Shown: positions 1 through 8,969, counted from the stretch's first letter. The stretch is 64,000 nucleotides of DNA from Enterocloster lavalensis (GCF_902364025.1 NZ_CABJCG010000012.1:156496-220495), one strand, 5' to 3'. Notes: generated from the sequence alone by a model not told the origin. A program made the numbers and translations.

Positions 1-301
1 GATACGTGCTCGCCAGGGAAAGCAGCGCCGCTGCCAGCGGCCCGAACTGGGGATTACCGGTTCCTGCCAGCGGCAGAATGTAGTCGTCGATCAGCACCTG
101 CATAAACAGGATTCCCCGCTGGGTTGCCAGAGCTGCCCCCAAAATGCAGACAACAGCTGCCATAAAATGGAATTTATAAGATTTCAGCATATAAGCCAAC
201 ACCCGTTTCATCACCGGGAGTGGATTGGCCGCGCCTTTACCTCCTCCCGGAGCCGCCGCGCCTTTCGGCCCGCCTATGGTTTTCATCCTGCGCTCAGCCA
301 T
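1..301 (-). CDS. ABC exporter subunit, N-terminal part (cut by window edge)
   Basis: This is the first 100 codons of a membrane protein whose remainder lies beyond base 1. The ATG at 301 follows a GGAAGG site. After a Gly/Ala/Pro-rich cytoplasmic leader of about 28 residues comes the start of a transmembrane domain (KRVLAYMLKSYKFHF, then a long hydrophobic helix) typical of ABC-type multidrug exporters. Its start overlaps the end of the upstream exporter gene by 8 bases, so the two are translationally coupled and probably form a heterodimer. The ATP-binding domain is not in the window. Family call is by inference from the partner and the N-terminal pattern. Confidence 0.8.
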   Translation of the reverse strand, partial: MAERRMKTIGGPKGAAAPGGGKGAANPLPVMKRVLAYMLKSYKFHFMAAVVCILGAALATQRGILFMQVLIDDYILPLAGTGNPQFGPLAAALLSLASTY

Positions 302-2069
302 TTTCCTCGCCTTCCTTTCCAATTCCTCCGGGCTGGTCGAAATCGCCGCCGCCCTTCATCTGTGTCTCATAAATTTCCCGGTAAATGATATTACCCGACA
401 ACAGGTTTTCGTGGGTGTCAAATCCGCTTATGCGCCCTTCGTTCAGCACCAGAATGCGGTCCGCGTGTTCCACGCTGGAAACGCGCTGGGCGATGATGAT
501 CTTGGTGGTTCCGGGGATGTGCTCGGCAAATGCCGCGCGTATCCTGGCATCCGTTGCCGTGTCCACCGCGCTGGTGGAGTCGTCCAGAATCAATACCCTG
601 GGCTTTTTCAAAAGGGCTCTGGCGATGCACAGGCGCTGCTTCTGCCCGCCGGAGACGTTGGAGCCCCCCTGCTCGATGTGGGTGTCATATCCGTCGGGAA
701 GGCGACTTATGAACTCGTCTGCGCAGGCCAGACGGCAGACCTCCTCGCACTCCTGCCGGGTGGCCTGTTCATTTCCCCAGCGCAGATTGTCCAGGATGGT
801 GCCGGTGAACAGTACATTTTTCTGCAGCACCACGGCCACCTGGTCCCGGAGCGCCTCCATATCATAGCGGCGCACGTCGATTCCGCCCACCCGCACGCTG
901 CCCTGGGTCACGTCGTAGAGGCGGCTGATCAGGTTCACCAGGCTGGATTTGCCGCAGCCGGTTTGGCCAATCACACCCACGGTCTCGCCGGAGCGGATGT
1001 GCAGGTCGATGTCCGCCAGCGTTTCCTTGCCGCTGCCACCATGCTTGTAGGAAAAACTCACATGGTCGAAGTCGATGGACCCGTCGGGAATCTCCGTAAT
1101 TGGCCGGTCCGGGTTTACCAGGTCCGGCTGTTCCTCCAGAATTTCCGCAATCCGCCGCCCGCTGGCCGCGCTCATGGTCACCATCACGAAAATCATGGAG
1201 AGCATCATCAGCGACATCAGAATGCTCATGATGTAGCTGAACATGCTGGTCAGCTGGCCGGTGGTCATATCGCCTCCCACCACCAGGTGGGCGCCGAACC
1301 AGGACAGCGACAGCACGCAGCCGTAGATCACCAGCATCATAGTGGGGTTGTTGAAGGCCAGAATGGACTCGGCCTTCACGAACATTTGGTAAAGCTGCCC
1401 GGCCGCATCGGTAAATTTCCGGTTCTCGTGGTCCTCGCGGACAAATGCCTTCACCACGCGGATGGCGGACACATTTTCCTGCACGCTGGCGTTTAACGCG
1501 TCGTATTTGCGGAACACCACGTCGAAAATTTTCGTGGTGCACTTCACGATGAGAGCCAGCACGCAGCCCAGCACAATGATGGCGGCCACGAACACCAGGC
1601 TCAATCTGGCGTTGGTCGCAAAGCACATGGCCATGCTGCACAGCAGCATAAAGGGCGCGCGCACCGCGATCCTCAGAATCATCTGGTAGGAGTTCTGCAC
1701 GTTGGTCACATCCGTGGTCATGCGGGTCACCAGACCTGCGGTGCTGAATTTGTCAATGTTGGAAAATGAAAACCGCTGGATATTTTCGTACATCCCGTCC
1801 CGCAGATTGCAGGCAAAGCCCGAGGCTGCGCTGGCTGCAAAGGTCCCGGCCAGGGCGCCGCAGGCCAGGCTGCAAAACGCGATGGCGAGCATCAGGCCGC
1901 CGTACTGGAGCACCTTGGTCATATTTCCGGCTTCGATTCCTTGGTCGATCAGCGATGCGGTGATGAATGGGATCAGCACCTCCATCAGCACCTCCAGGGC
2001 GGTGAACACCGGGGTCAGGATGGAGTCTCTGCGGTACTGCTTCACCTGGCCCAGTAAGGTCATTATCAT
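294..2069 (-). CDS. ABC exporter, fused permease and ATPase subunit
   Basis: A 591-residue half-transporter of the multidrug/lipid exporter type. The N-terminal ~330 residues hold six membrane helices. The C-terminal ATPase has Walker A (GQTGCGKSS), signature (NVSGGQKQR) and Walker B (RVLILDDS). The residue after the Walker B aspartate is Asp rather than the catalytic Glu. This is the usual mark of the degenerate-site subunit of heterodimeric exporters (BmrC/D- or TM287/288-like), which fits the coupled second subunit downstream. Its ATG overlaps the MarR stop (ATGA), giving a marR-ABC-ABC operon. The substrate is unknown; drug or metabolite export is inferred. Confidence 0.92.
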   Translation of the reverse strand: MIMTLLGQVKQYRRDSILTPVFTALEVLMEVLIPFITASLIDQGIEAGNMTKVLQYGGLMLAIAFCSLACGALAGTFAASAASGFACNLRDGMYENIQRFSFSNIDKFSTAGLVTRMTTDVTNVQNSYQMILRIAVRAPFMLLCSMAMCFATNARLSLVFVAAIIVLGCVLALIVKCTTKIFDVVFRKYDALNASVQENVSAIRVVKAFVREDHENRKFTDAAGQLYQMFVKAESILAFNNPTMMLVIYGCVLSLSWFGAHLVVGGDMTTGQLTSMFSYIMSILMSLMMLSMIFVMVTMSAASGRRIAEILEEQPDLVNPDRPITEIPDGSIDFDHVSFSYKHGGSGKETLADIDLHIRSGETVGVIGQTGCGKSSLVNLISRLYDVTQGSVRVGGIDVRRYDMEALRDQVAVVLQKNVLFTGTILDNLRWGNEQATRQECEEVCRLACADEFISRLPDGYDTHIEQGGSNVSGGQKQRLCIARALLKKPRVLILDDSTSAVDTATDARIRAAFAEHIPGTTKIIIAQRVSSVEHADRILVLNEGRISGFDTHENLLSGNIIYREIYETQMKGGGDFDQPGGIGKEGEENG

Positions 2070-2524
2070 AAATCTGCCTCCTCTTTTATCATGGTTTGAA
2101 CGTTTTCATACATTCGCTGCAAAAGCCCGGTAAAGGCTTCTGCCTCATCCTCCGTGAAATCACGGTAAATCTGCCGCACCACGCGGTCCACCCTGCGCTC
2201 CATTTTCTGGTGGAGCAGGCCGGACCTGCCGGTGGGTTCTATGCGTTTTTGCCGGTCATCCGACGGTTCGGCGGTGAGGGTCACAAACCCCTTGGCCCTC
2301 AGCTTTTTGATCAGAGCGCAGACCGCGGCGCGGGAGACGCCTAAGTCCCGGTGGAGATCCGTGGAGTACACGGCCTTCCCCCTGTGCTCCTCCAGATAGC
2401 CCAGGACGTCGCACTGGGCCGCCGTCAGATCCATCTCAGCCATCCCCGCGTTGATTGAGGATTCCAGCCCCAGATTCACTTTTTTCAACAGGCGCAGAGC
2501 CCGCCGTCCTTCCATTTGATCCAT
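2066..2524 (-). CDS. MarR-family transcriptional regulator
   Basis: A 152-residue winged-helix protein. Residues about 35-100 carry the MarR DNA-binding domain (LTAAQCDVLGYLEEH, then STDLHRDLGVSRAAVCALIKKLRAKGFV), flanked by dimerisation helices. It is the first gene of the exporter operon and overlaps the ABC gene by 4 bases. By analogy with MarR-ABC operons it is expected to repress the operon and be released by a small ligand. The start ATG is preceded by AAGGAAGG. It is divergent from the LysR gene across about 230 bp of AT-rich DNA. Confidence 0.9.
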   Translation of the reverse strand: MDQMEGRRALRLLKKVNLGLESSINAGMAEMDLTAAQCDVLGYLEEHRGKAVYSTDLHRDLGVSRAAVCALIKKLRAKGFVTLTAEPSDDRQKRIEPTGRSGLLHQKMERRVDRVVRQIYRDFTEDEAEAFTGLLQRMYENVQTMIKEEADL

Positions 2525-2752
2525 TTGCCGCCTTCCTTTCTGTCCGGCAGAACCGGTTGGCCCGGCCGGATTGTTCGGATGTAAACAATTCGCACATGAA
2601 CTGTTTTACACCAAAGCTTCTTGAAAGTGAAATCAAAAAATGTTATTATTAATAAATAACTTTTATTAATGTTTATGAAGTTCTTTTATTATAAGGGATT
2701 TTGGCAGATTTGCCGTTGGAACATTGATTGGAAAAATATGGGAGGTATTGTC

Positions 2753-3649
2753 ATGAACACCACACAACTGGAGTGTTTTGTAACCGTGGCGGAGAACCTG
2801 AATTTCGCCCGGGCCGCATCCATTCTGCACATCACCCAGCCCGCGGTAACCCACCAGATCGTTTCCCTGGAGGGTGAGCTGGATGCAAAGCTCTTTATCC
2901 GCACCACCCGCTCCGTAAAACTGACCCCCGAGGGCTGGAGTTTTCTGGCAGATGCAAAGAACATCCTCAACATGACCTACGGGGCCAAGGCTAAGCTGGC
3001 CCACCAGGCCCGGGAGGAGGTGCGTTTTTTCGGCATCGGCTGCCACAGCGCCCTGGAGCTGGCCCTGCTTCCCCCTGTGCTGCAAAAGATGCGCGAACGA
3101 TATCCCCAGGTGCACCCGTACATCAATCTGATCCCCTTCAGCTCCCTGCAGAACCTGCTGGATGAGGAATCCATAAATGTGATGATGAGCTTTCAGGCGG
3201 AGCACGTAAAAAAGGAGCCGGGCACCTTTCTCGAACTGGCAAAGGTGCCTGTCTCCTGTGTGATCGCTCCCTCCCATCCCTTTGCAGGCCGCAGCCGCCT
3301 GTACCTGGAGGAACTGCGCCAGGGCGGAATGGTTTTGTGCGAGCCGGGCAAGAATCCGGCGGCCATCGCCCGGGTTCAGGGGCAGCTCATCGGTTACCAC
3401 CCGCCGGAGGAGCTGTATTTTACGGAAAATCCCGCCTGCGCCCTGACGTTAGTGGAGGCCGGCCTGGGCTTTACCCTGCTGCCGGACGTGGCCGCCATGC
3501 GCCACCCGCGCCTGATTTACGTCCCCGTGGAGGACGCCGGGGTGCTCTCCTACGGCCTGTATTATAAATCGCTGAAGGACCAGCCGGTGCTAAAGGACTT
3601 TATCAGCTTCATGCGCGGGCCCTTCTCCGCCAAGGCCGGAGACGCTTAA
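2753..3649 (+). CDS. LysR-family transcriptional regulator
   Basis: A 298-residue protein with the N-terminal LysR helix-turn-helix (TTQLECFVTVAENLNFARAA, then QPAVTHQI) and a C-terminal effector-binding domain. I chose the ATG at 2753 because GGAGGT lies just upstream and the family starts at this point; an in-frame ATG at 2669 would add an atypical tail. It is convergent with the SDR gene and the two stop codons share one TTAA palindrome at 3646-3649. Target genes are unknown; LysR proteins usually act on neighbours, so the SDR gene is a candidate. Confidence 0.92.
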   Translation: MNTTQLECFVTVAENLNFARAASILHITQPAVTHQIVSLEGELDAKLFIRTTRSVKLTPEGWSFLADAKNILNMTYGAKAKLAHQAREEVRFFGIGCHSALELALLPPVLQKMRERYPQVHPYINLIPFSSLQNLLDEESINVMMSFQAEHVKKEPGTFLELAKVPVSCVIAPSHPFAGRSRLYLEELRQGGMVLCEPGKNPAAIARVQGQLIGYHPPEELYFTENPACALTLVEAGLGFTLLPDVAAMRHPRLIYVPVEDAGVLSYGLYYKSLKDQPVLKDFISFMRGPFSAKAGDA

Positions 3650-4416
3650 GGCTTCATCCCCACGCCGCCCTGGATGAACAGCGTATCGCCGGTTATGTAC
3701 TTGGCGTCGTAACTGGCCAGGAACACGCAGACCTTGCCGATGTCCTTCTGGGCGTCGCCGTAACGGCCTAACGGAATCTCATCCAGATTCTTCCGGAACA
3801 TCTCCGGATTTTCCTGTCCCCACTGCGCCAGCTTGTCGGTCATCACCAACGGAAGCACCACGTTTACGTTGATATCGTAGGCGCCCCACTCGTTGGCGGC
3901 CACGCGGGAAAGGCCGCGGATGCCCTCCTTGGCTGCGGCGTAGGAGCTCTGTCCCGGTTTCCCGGAGATGCCCGCGCCGGAGGCGAAGTTGATCACCGAT
4001 CCCTTGGTCTCCTTGAGGAATGGGAAGGCGTATTTCATGTAGAAAAATGTGGCGTACAGGCCGGAGTAAATGGCCTTGTCAAAGTCGGCCTGGGTGTGCT
4101 CCACCAGGGTCAGCCCCGAGGCGGAGGTCTGGGCGCTGTTGATCAGCACATTCAGCTTGCCAAAATGGGCCGCGCCCTTTTCCACCGCTTCCTTTACCTC
4201 GTCCTCCTTGGAACCGTCCGCCACGCAGGTAAATACCTCGGTGCCGAAATCGTGTTCCAGCTCCGCCTTGGTCCGCTCCATTCCGCCCGGAAAAATATCC
4301 GTCAGTATCATCTTGGCGCCCTCATCCGCAAACGCCCGGGCCACGCCCCTGGCGATTCCGCCGCCGCCACCTGTCAAAAGTACAACCCGGTCTTCCATTC
4401 TTCTCAAATGCTGCAT
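3646..4416 (-). CDS. SDR-family NAD(P)-dependent oxidoreductase
   Basis: A 256-residue classical short-chain dehydrogenase. It shows the N-terminal cofactor motif (TGGGGGIARG), a catalytic Tyr-x-x-x-Lys (SSYAAAKEG), and the C-terminal region of the family (GDTLFIQGG). The usual NNAG motif is INSAQ here. The start at 4416 is set by AGGAGG just upstream; a longer frame exists but has no such site. The substrate cannot be read from sequence. Upstream lie three TTTTTAGTTT boxes that may be an operator. Confidence 0.9.
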   Translation of the reverse strand: MQHLRRMEDRVVLLTGGGGGIARGVARAFADEGAKMILTDIFPGGMERTKAELEHDFGTEVFTCVADGSKEDEVKEAVEKGAAHFGKLNVLINSAQTSASGLTLVEHTQADFDKAIYSGLYATFFYMKYAFPFLKETKGSVINFASGAGISGKPGQSSYAAAKEGIRGLSRVAANEWGAYDINVNVVLPLVMTDKLAQWGQENPEMFRKNLDEIPLGRYGDAQKDIGKVCVFLASYDAKYITGDTLFIQGGVGMKP

Positions 4417-4488
4417 AGCTGATCCTCCTTTTCTTTCTCTTCGTCCGGCCGCCCTGGGCAACCCGGACCGGTAACAATTCCCAATCAA

Positions 4489-4752
4489 TTTCTGTTTTCA
4501 TTATATCGGGTATAAATTTTTTGTCAATAACAGAATTTTTCGTTTGTTATTTATCTATCGCAGCGAAAAAGCGCATTGAATTCAGTGTTTTTTAGTTTTT
4601 CATGCATAATCGTGCGACGTTTTCTTGTGCAAATGGTCAAAAATATTTTTAGTTTCGAGTTTTAATTAACAATATTTTTTAGTTTTTGAGAGGGGGAAGG
4701 GGAGACTTTAGAGGCAAATCCTGGTTAGGGGAGGTTCTGCCCATCCGCGCAC
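4489..4752. other. AT-rich intergenic region with repeated TTTTTAGTTT boxes
   Basis: No gene is supported here. The stretch 4500-4690 is much richer in A/T than its surroundings and lies upstream of the minus-strand SDR gene. The 10-mer TTTTTAGTTT occurs at about 4590, 4646 and 4676. The last two are part of a longer direct repeat with a 30-bp period (about three helical turns). This resembles an operator or activator array; no regulator can be assigned. Confidence 0.4.
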
Positions 4753-4799
4753 AAAAAACGCCGGAGATTCCGCGCATCTGCGCGCCGAATCCGCCGGCG
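4753..4799 (-). terminator. Rho-independent terminator after the CarD-like gene
   Basis: On the minus strand a GC-rich hairpin (CGCCGG arms with an inner GATTC/GAATC pairing) is followed directly by TTTTTT. It lies about 30 bases past the stop of the CarD-like gene. Confidence 0.75.
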
Positions 4800-4830
4800 G
4801 TTCTTATTTCCATTTATTGTCAGTTTCTAT

Positions 4831-5337
4831 TCAAATCACAGCAGGGCGTTCCAGGCGTTCCCCGATATATGCGGGCATCTGGTCCGGGTGCATCCCCAAC
4901 GCCGCGGCCAGCTCCCCGTAGAGCAGCTTCTGCGCCCGCTTCATATTCTCCTCGTCCCGGACGGCCAGGCGGTTTCCCTTGCCCTTTCTGACCTGTCCCA
5001 CCTCAAAAATTCCCTTGATCATTGCGGCCAGCTCCCGGTGGTTCCCGGAAAGCAGAATCTGCTTGTATACCTGGGCTTTTTCCTTTTCGCCGATGTCCCT
5101 GCGCCCCTCAATGCCGGGAAGCTGTTCGATGAAGGCTTCCGCCTCCTCCCGGGTCATGATGGGCCTCATCTTCACCTTCTCATTGTCGACCGGCACATAG
5201 ATCACCGAGTCTTTTTCAAACACCGGAACAAGCGAATAATACACCCGGTCGTTTTTCAGGAACTCCAGCCGGGAAATCTCCTCGATCCTGCATACGCCTG
5301 CGGTTTCATAGAGAATCAAATCTCCTTTTTCAAACAT
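4831..5337 (-). CDS. CarD-like RNA polymerase-binding regulator
   Basis: A 168-residue protein. The N-terminus (FEKGDLILYETAGVCRIEEI, then YYSLVPV and IYVPVDN) is the Tudor-like CarD/Mfd RNA-polymerase interaction fold. The C-terminal half is helical, as in clostridial CarD_N proteins that modulate open-complex formation. The length fits the family. It stands alone, with its own terminator and an upstream element (5367-5427) related to the repeat found before the alarmone synthetase and a MATE gene. Confidence 0.88.
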   Translation of the reverse strand: MFEKGDLILYETAGVCRIEEISRLEFLKNDRVYYSLVPVFEKDSVIYVPVDNEKVKMRPIMTREEAEAFIEQLPGIEGRRDIGEKEKAQVYKQILLSGNHRELAAMIKGIFEVGQVRKGKGNRLAVRDEENMKRAQKLLYGELAAALGMHPDQMPAYIGERLERPAVI

Positions 5338-5366
5338 TTCATCACCTTTCCAATCTTACGCCGCTC

Positions 5367-5427
5367 TTGTGACCATCGGTTACCGCTTCCATTCGATAAG
5401 GGATGCGTTCCCTTATAAATTATACCA
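5367..5427 (-). repeat. Single diverged copy of the TATAAT/hairpin repeat upstream of the CarD-like gene
   Basis: Read on the minus strand this begins with TATAAT, continues with AAGGGAACGCATCCCTTATC (a self-complementary hairpin), and ends with a CACAAG tail. It matches the order and much of the sequence of the units at 23138-23376 and 49457-49560. It sits immediately upstream of the CarD-like start, in the same orientation as the gene. The middle section is diverged, so homology is inferred from the two ends. Confidence 0.5.
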
Positions 5428-5521
5428 GATTCCAAACCTCCCTGTAATAGGCGGTTTTTCACGAAATTCCCCAGGCTGGGCGTTGTGCACAATCACAGTG
5501 CCCGGGCCGGTTCTCCGCCTT

Positions 5522-5575
5522 CAAACGTCAAAAAGCCGCCGTACAGAACTCTGTGCGGCAGCTTTTTGACGTTTG
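5522..5575 (-). terminator. Long perfect hairpin terminator after the HD-domain gene
   Basis: Perfect 15-base arms (CAAACGTCAAAAAGC and its complement) enclose a further 10-bp stem, giving a stem of about 25 bp. The T runs are inside the arms, so it could work in both directions. It lies just after the stop of the HD gene at 5586. Confidence 0.7.
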
Positions 5576-5585
5576 TCTTACATGG

Positions 5586-6080
5586 TCAGGCAGGCACCAC
5601 GGTTACGCGTCCGCGTCTGGCCAGCGCGATGGCAATATGGCAGCCCTCCATCGTGGCGCAGACTTTGTCCGCCAGCGTGATGATCCATGCCTCCCGATTC
5701 CTTGGAAGAGGCCCCAGAGGGAACATGTGGCTCAAAATCGCTTCCCGCTCCCGGTCGCTGATGCCAAAGAGCGCTTCGCTGTTCTTTGCCGCGGCTTTGG
5801 GGTGGTAGTACGCCTGGGATTCTCCCGTGGGCGTCACCGCCTTAAAGTCGTAGGGGCAGAAGTCGTGCAGCAGGCCAGCCCTGGCGGCCGCCCGCGCATC
5901 ACAGCCCAGCTTCCCGGCAATCAGCCAGGACAGGTAGGATACGTTGAGACTGTGCATGAACCGGTTGGTCCAATGGTGATGGACGTACTGGCTCAGCCGC
6001 AAAAATTCGCTGTTTGTGAGGATGTTCCACACATCCTCCAAATACTCCGGGGCGATATCCTCCGACAATTCAATATCCAT
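5586..6080 (-). CDS. HD-domain protein (putative phosphohydrolase)
   Basis: A 164-residue protein with the metal ligands of the HD fold: His in RFMHSLNVS (about residue 43), His-Asp in LLHDF (about 72-73), and a late Asp in TLADKVCA. It resembles the YqeK/HDIG type of small hydrolases acting on nucleotides. There is no operon partner; the next gene upstream is ddh, about 130 bp away. The physiological substrate is not predictable. Confidence 0.8.
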   Translation of the reverse strand: MDIELSEDIAPEYLEDVWNILTNSEFLRLSQYVHHHWTNRFMHSLNVSYLSWLIAGKLGCDARAAARAGLLHDFCPYDFKAVTPTGESQAYYHPKAAAKNSEALFGISDREREAILSHMFPLGPLPRNREAWIITLADKVCATMEGCHIAIALARRGRVTVVPA

Positions 6081-6212
6081 CGGCTATCACTCGCTTTCAT
6101 TTTCTGATAATTCCATTATGAGGGATGTGCCGGGAAATTGCAAGGGGGTGTGCGGAATTTCGTGGAAACGCCAGAGATCCGGCGTTCCGGCGCAGGGAGG
6201 ACAGGCGCCGTG

Positions 6213-7199
6213 TCACAGCAGATGCTTTCTCAATTCCGCGCCGTCCATTGGGCTTAAATAGGCCGGGGCCACGTCGAACACGGTCTTGCAGCCCTTCTGT
6301 CCCTCCGCGGCCATGCGGTAAGCCGCACGGGCGTAAGCGACGATCACCGAGGCGGTGAACTCCGGGTTGGAATCCAGCTTCAGGCTGTACTCGATCACAT
6401 GGCTGTGCTCGCTGTCCCAGCCGGTATGCCCGCTGCGGATCACGAAACCGCCGTGGGGAATCCCGCTGTGGTCGCGCTGCAGCTCCTCCTCGCTGATAAA
6501 ATGCACCGTGGTGTCATAGTCCGCAAAGTAGTTGGGCATGTTCACGATCTCTTCCTCGATGCGCTTTAAGTCGGCTCCCTCCTCTGCCACCACGTAGCAG
6601 TCGCGGGTGTGCTTCTGGCGGGTGGTGAGCTCCGGGTTCTCCCCGGCCCGGACCGACGCTAAGGCGCTGTCCACGGGTACGGTGTACTGCCTGGCGTCCT
6701 TCACCCCCGGAATCCGGCGGATGGCGTCGGAATGCCCCTGGCTCACGCCCTTGCCCCAGAAGGTGTAGTCCCTGCCCTCCGGCAGCACCGCGCCCGCCAG
6801 CAGGCGGTTTAAGGAGAACATTCCCGGATCCCAGCCCACGGAAATGATGGCCACGTGGCCGCTCTCCCCGGCCGCCGCGTCCACAGCCTCGAAATGCTGC
6901 GGGATATTGGCGTGGGTGTCAAAGCTGTCCACCACGTTGAAGTGCCGGGCGAACCCGGGCGTCTGCACCGGCAGGTCGGTGGCGCTGCCGCCGCAGAGGA
7001 TCATCACGTCGATCTGGTCCTTCATTCCCACAGCCGCCTCCACCGGCAGCACCTTCACGCCGGGAGTGAGAATCTTCACGCCCGCCGGATCGCGCCGGGT
7101 AAACACCGCCGCCAGCTCCATGTCCGGATTGTGCTTCACCGCGCACTCCACGCCTTTTCCCAGATTACCATAGCCTAAAATTCCGATTCTGATTGTCAC
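6213..7199 (-). CDS. ddh: meso-diaminopimelate D-dehydrogenase
   Basis: A 328-residue NADPH-dependent enzyme that makes meso-diaminopimelate directly from tetrahydrodipicolinate, for lysine and peptidoglycan synthesis. It shows the Rossmann start (IGILGYGNLGKGVE), the family stretches DTHANIP, SVGWDPGMFSLNR, GKGVSQGHSDAIRR, and a C-terminal GFVIRSGHTGWDSEHSHVIE region. Length matches the family (about 326). It has its own consensus-like promoter at 7308-7337 and stands alone. Confidence 0.96.
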   Translation of the reverse strand: MTIRIGILGYGNLGKGVECAVKHNPDMELAAVFTRRDPAGVKILTPGVKVLPVEAAVGMKDQIDVMILCGGSATDLPVQTPGFARHFNVVDSFDTHANIPQHFEAVDAAAGESGHVAIISVGWDPGMFSLNRLLAGAVLPEGRDYTFWGKGVSQGHSDAIRRIPGVKDARQYTVPVDSALASVRAGENPELTTRQKHTRDCYVVAEEGADLKRIEEEIVNMPNYFADYDTTVHFISEEELQRDHSGIPHGGFVIRSGHTGWDSEHSHVIEYSLKLDSNPEFTASVIVAYARAAYRMAAEGQKGCKTVFDVAPAYLSPMDGAELRKHLL

Positions 7200-7307
7200 G
7201 TCTCATCTTCCCTTTCTTGTGCGTTTCCTTTTGGCAAAAATTCGTAACAGCTCAGGCAGCCGATGTGAAGTTTCCCACCATCTGAACTGTTGCAAAAATT
7301 TAAAAAC

Positions 7308-7337
7308 AGTATAACACTGTAATGCGGTAAATTACAA
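7308..7337 (-). promoter_or_regulatory. Promoter of ddh
   Basis: On the minus strand, TTGTAA and TATACT are separated by 18 bases, about 110 bases upstream of the ddh start. Confidence 0.6.
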
Positions 7338-7380
7338 TGGGCGAAATGGAAAATTTTTGTGAACTGTTTTCAAACGCTTC

Positions 7381-8349
7381 TCAGAGGGCAGCCCGGTATC
7401 CCGCCCGCGGATCCGGCTCCCGCTCCCGAAGCAGCGCGGCCACCGCAGCCTCGTACTCTCCCGCCGACTTCGCTTTCTTGATCTTCTTTCCGTACCGGTC
7501 CGCCTCCGGGAACATACAGATCAGATAGGTCCACATTTCCTTCATTTTGAACAGCACATTGCGTTCCTCCGGGATCGCACGGCAATAGCCCTCGTACAAT
7601 GCCTGGTGGAAAGCCGCCAGACGGGAGGAGGTCAGGGGCGCTTCTTCCACGCCTCTTATCCGCTCCGCCAGGGCCGGGTTGGCCAGAAGCCCGCGGCCCA
7701 GCATAACGCTTCCCACAGACGGGAACCGGGCCGCCGCGCTGCGAAATGCCTCTGCGGTGAAGACGTCCCCATTGTAGCACAGGGGCGCCCTGCTCTCCTT
7801 CACCGCGTACCCGAAGGACTCCCAGTCCGGAGTATTTTTGTAAAAATCCGTCCGCAGCCTGGGGTGCACGGTCAGCTCGCGGATGGGATAGCGGTTGAAA
7901 ATCTCCATCAGCTCGGGAAATTCCTCCGGCACGGCGATACCGATCCGGGTCTTGACGGAGATTTCCAGGTCCACCTCCTGAAAAATCTGGTCCAGAAAGC
8001 GGTTTAACGCCTCCTGCCTGGCCAGAAATCCGGCCCCCTTGTACTTGGAGACCACGGTGCCGGAGGGGCAGCCCAGGTTTAAGTTCACCTCCCGGTAGCC
8101 TCTGGCCTTCATCTCGCCTGCGGCCCAGATAAAGTCCTCAGCGCGGTTGGTAAGAATCTGGGGCACCAGGGGAATCCCCTGGTTGTGCTCCGGCAGAACG
8201 TCCTTCTCCTCTTTCGCAGTAAATTTGTGGTTCTGATTGGGCGACAAAAAGGGAGTGAAATATTTGTCCACTCCGCCGAAGCAGGCGCGGTGGGCGTTCC
8301 GGTACACGTATCCTGTCAGCCCCTCCATGGGGGCAAAATATAGGTTCAT
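7381..8349 (-). CDS. tRNA-dihydrouridine synthase family protein
   Basis: A 322-residue flavin TIM-barrel enzyme that reduces uridines in the tRNA D-loop. It has the N-terminal APMEGLTGYVYR, the active-site region NLNLGCPSGTVVSKYKGAGF (catalytic Cys), SVKTRIG, and LTVHPRLR followed by YNGDVFT and MLGRGLLANP. I placed the start at the ATG at 8349 because GGAG lies 8 bases upstream and that GGAG is itself part of the alternative TTG-started extension. It follows the XRE gene closely and may be co-transcribed. Confidence 0.92.
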   Translation of the reverse strand: MNLYFAPMEGLTGYVYRNAHRACFGGVDKYFTPFLSPNQNHKFTAKEEKDVLPEHNQGIPLVPQILTNRAEDFIWAAGEMKARGYREVNLNLGCPSGTVVSKYKGAGFLARQEALNRFLDQIFQEVDLEISVKTRIGIAVPEEFPELMEIFNRYPIRELTVHPRLRTDFYKNTPDWESFGYAVKESRAPLCYNGDVFTAEAFRSAAARFPSVGSVMLGRGLLANPALAERIRGVEEAPLTSSRLAAFHQALYEGYCRAIPEERNVLFKMKEMWTYLICMFPEADRYGKKIKKAKSAGEYEAAVAALLREREPDPRAGYRAAL

Positions 8350-8371
8350 AGCGTTTTTCTCCAAACGATTG

Positions 8372-8923
8372 TCAGGGATTGTAAATGATCATGTGCAGCA
8401 ACACCGGTTCCGCTCCGATATTTTTATAGGAATGGACCGCGTCGGCCTTAAACCGTATGCTTTCCCCTTTCTCCACCTGAAAGCTCCGGCCTCCGGTGCA
8501 GATTTCAATTTTTCCTGAAAATATGGTAATAAACTCCGCGGCCCCTTTCAGATGCGGTTCCGACTCCCAATAGCTCCCCTCCTCCAATTCCAGATAATAC
8601 ACCGCGAACCTGCGGTTTTCATCATCCGGAAAAATGGAGTAATTTTTCACCTTTCCCCCGTCCTCCAGCAGCGGCTGCAGGTCCGATGTTTTAACCAGTT
8701 CATACGGGCTTTTGGGGCGCACGGTGAGCGCGTCGAAGGGCACCTTCATTCCATTTGAAATCTTCCACAGGGTGGATATGGTCGGATTGCCGCCGCCCCG
8801 CTCAATCTGCGCAAGCATGCTTTTGCTGACGCCGCTCAGCTTCGATAGCTCGTCCATGCTCAGCTTTCTCTCTTCCCGAAGCCTTTTTATATTTTTAGCG
8901 ACGATTTGATTCATCTGATCCAA
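8372..8923 (-). CDS. XRE-family regulator with C-terminal cupin domain
   Basis: A 183-residue protein. An N-terminal XRE helix-turn-helix (NIKRLREERKLSMDELSKLS, then SKSMLAQIERGGGNPTISTL) is followed by a cupin sensor (EGSYWESEPHLKGAAEFITI, then GESIRFKADAVHSYKN). The likely start is TTG at 8923: AGGAG lies 7 bases upstream, whereas upstream ATGs at 8947 and 8959 lack an SD. It is divergent from the LysE gene and a palindrome lies between the two transcription starts, so autoregulation plus control of the exporter is likely. PuuR-like regulators share this layout. Confidence 0.88.
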   Translation of the reverse strand: MDQMNQIVAKNIKRLREERKLSMDELSKLSGVSKSMLAQIERGGGNPTISTLWKISNGMKVPFDALTVRPKSPYELVKTSDLQPLLEDGGKVKNYSIFPDDENRRFAVYYLELEEGSYWESEPHLKGAAEFITIFSGKIEICTGGRSFQVEKGESIRFKADAVHSYKNIGAEPVLLHMIIYNP

Positions 8924-8940
8924 AAAAGCACTCCTCTCTA

Positions 8941-8969
8941 TTGACATTATATTGCACATATTGTATTAT
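8941..8969 (+). promoter_or_regulatory. Promoter of the LysE-family gene
   Basis: TTGACA at 8941-8946 and TATTAT at 8964-8969 are separated by 17 bases. The start point, near 8977, falls inside the palindrome at 8968-8993. Confidence 0.65.

Noticed and set aside
225..1496. 423-codon plus-strand ORF opposite the ABC exporter
   Set aside because: His/Gly/Ala-rich antisense of a high-GC gene with clear ABC motifs on the other strand.
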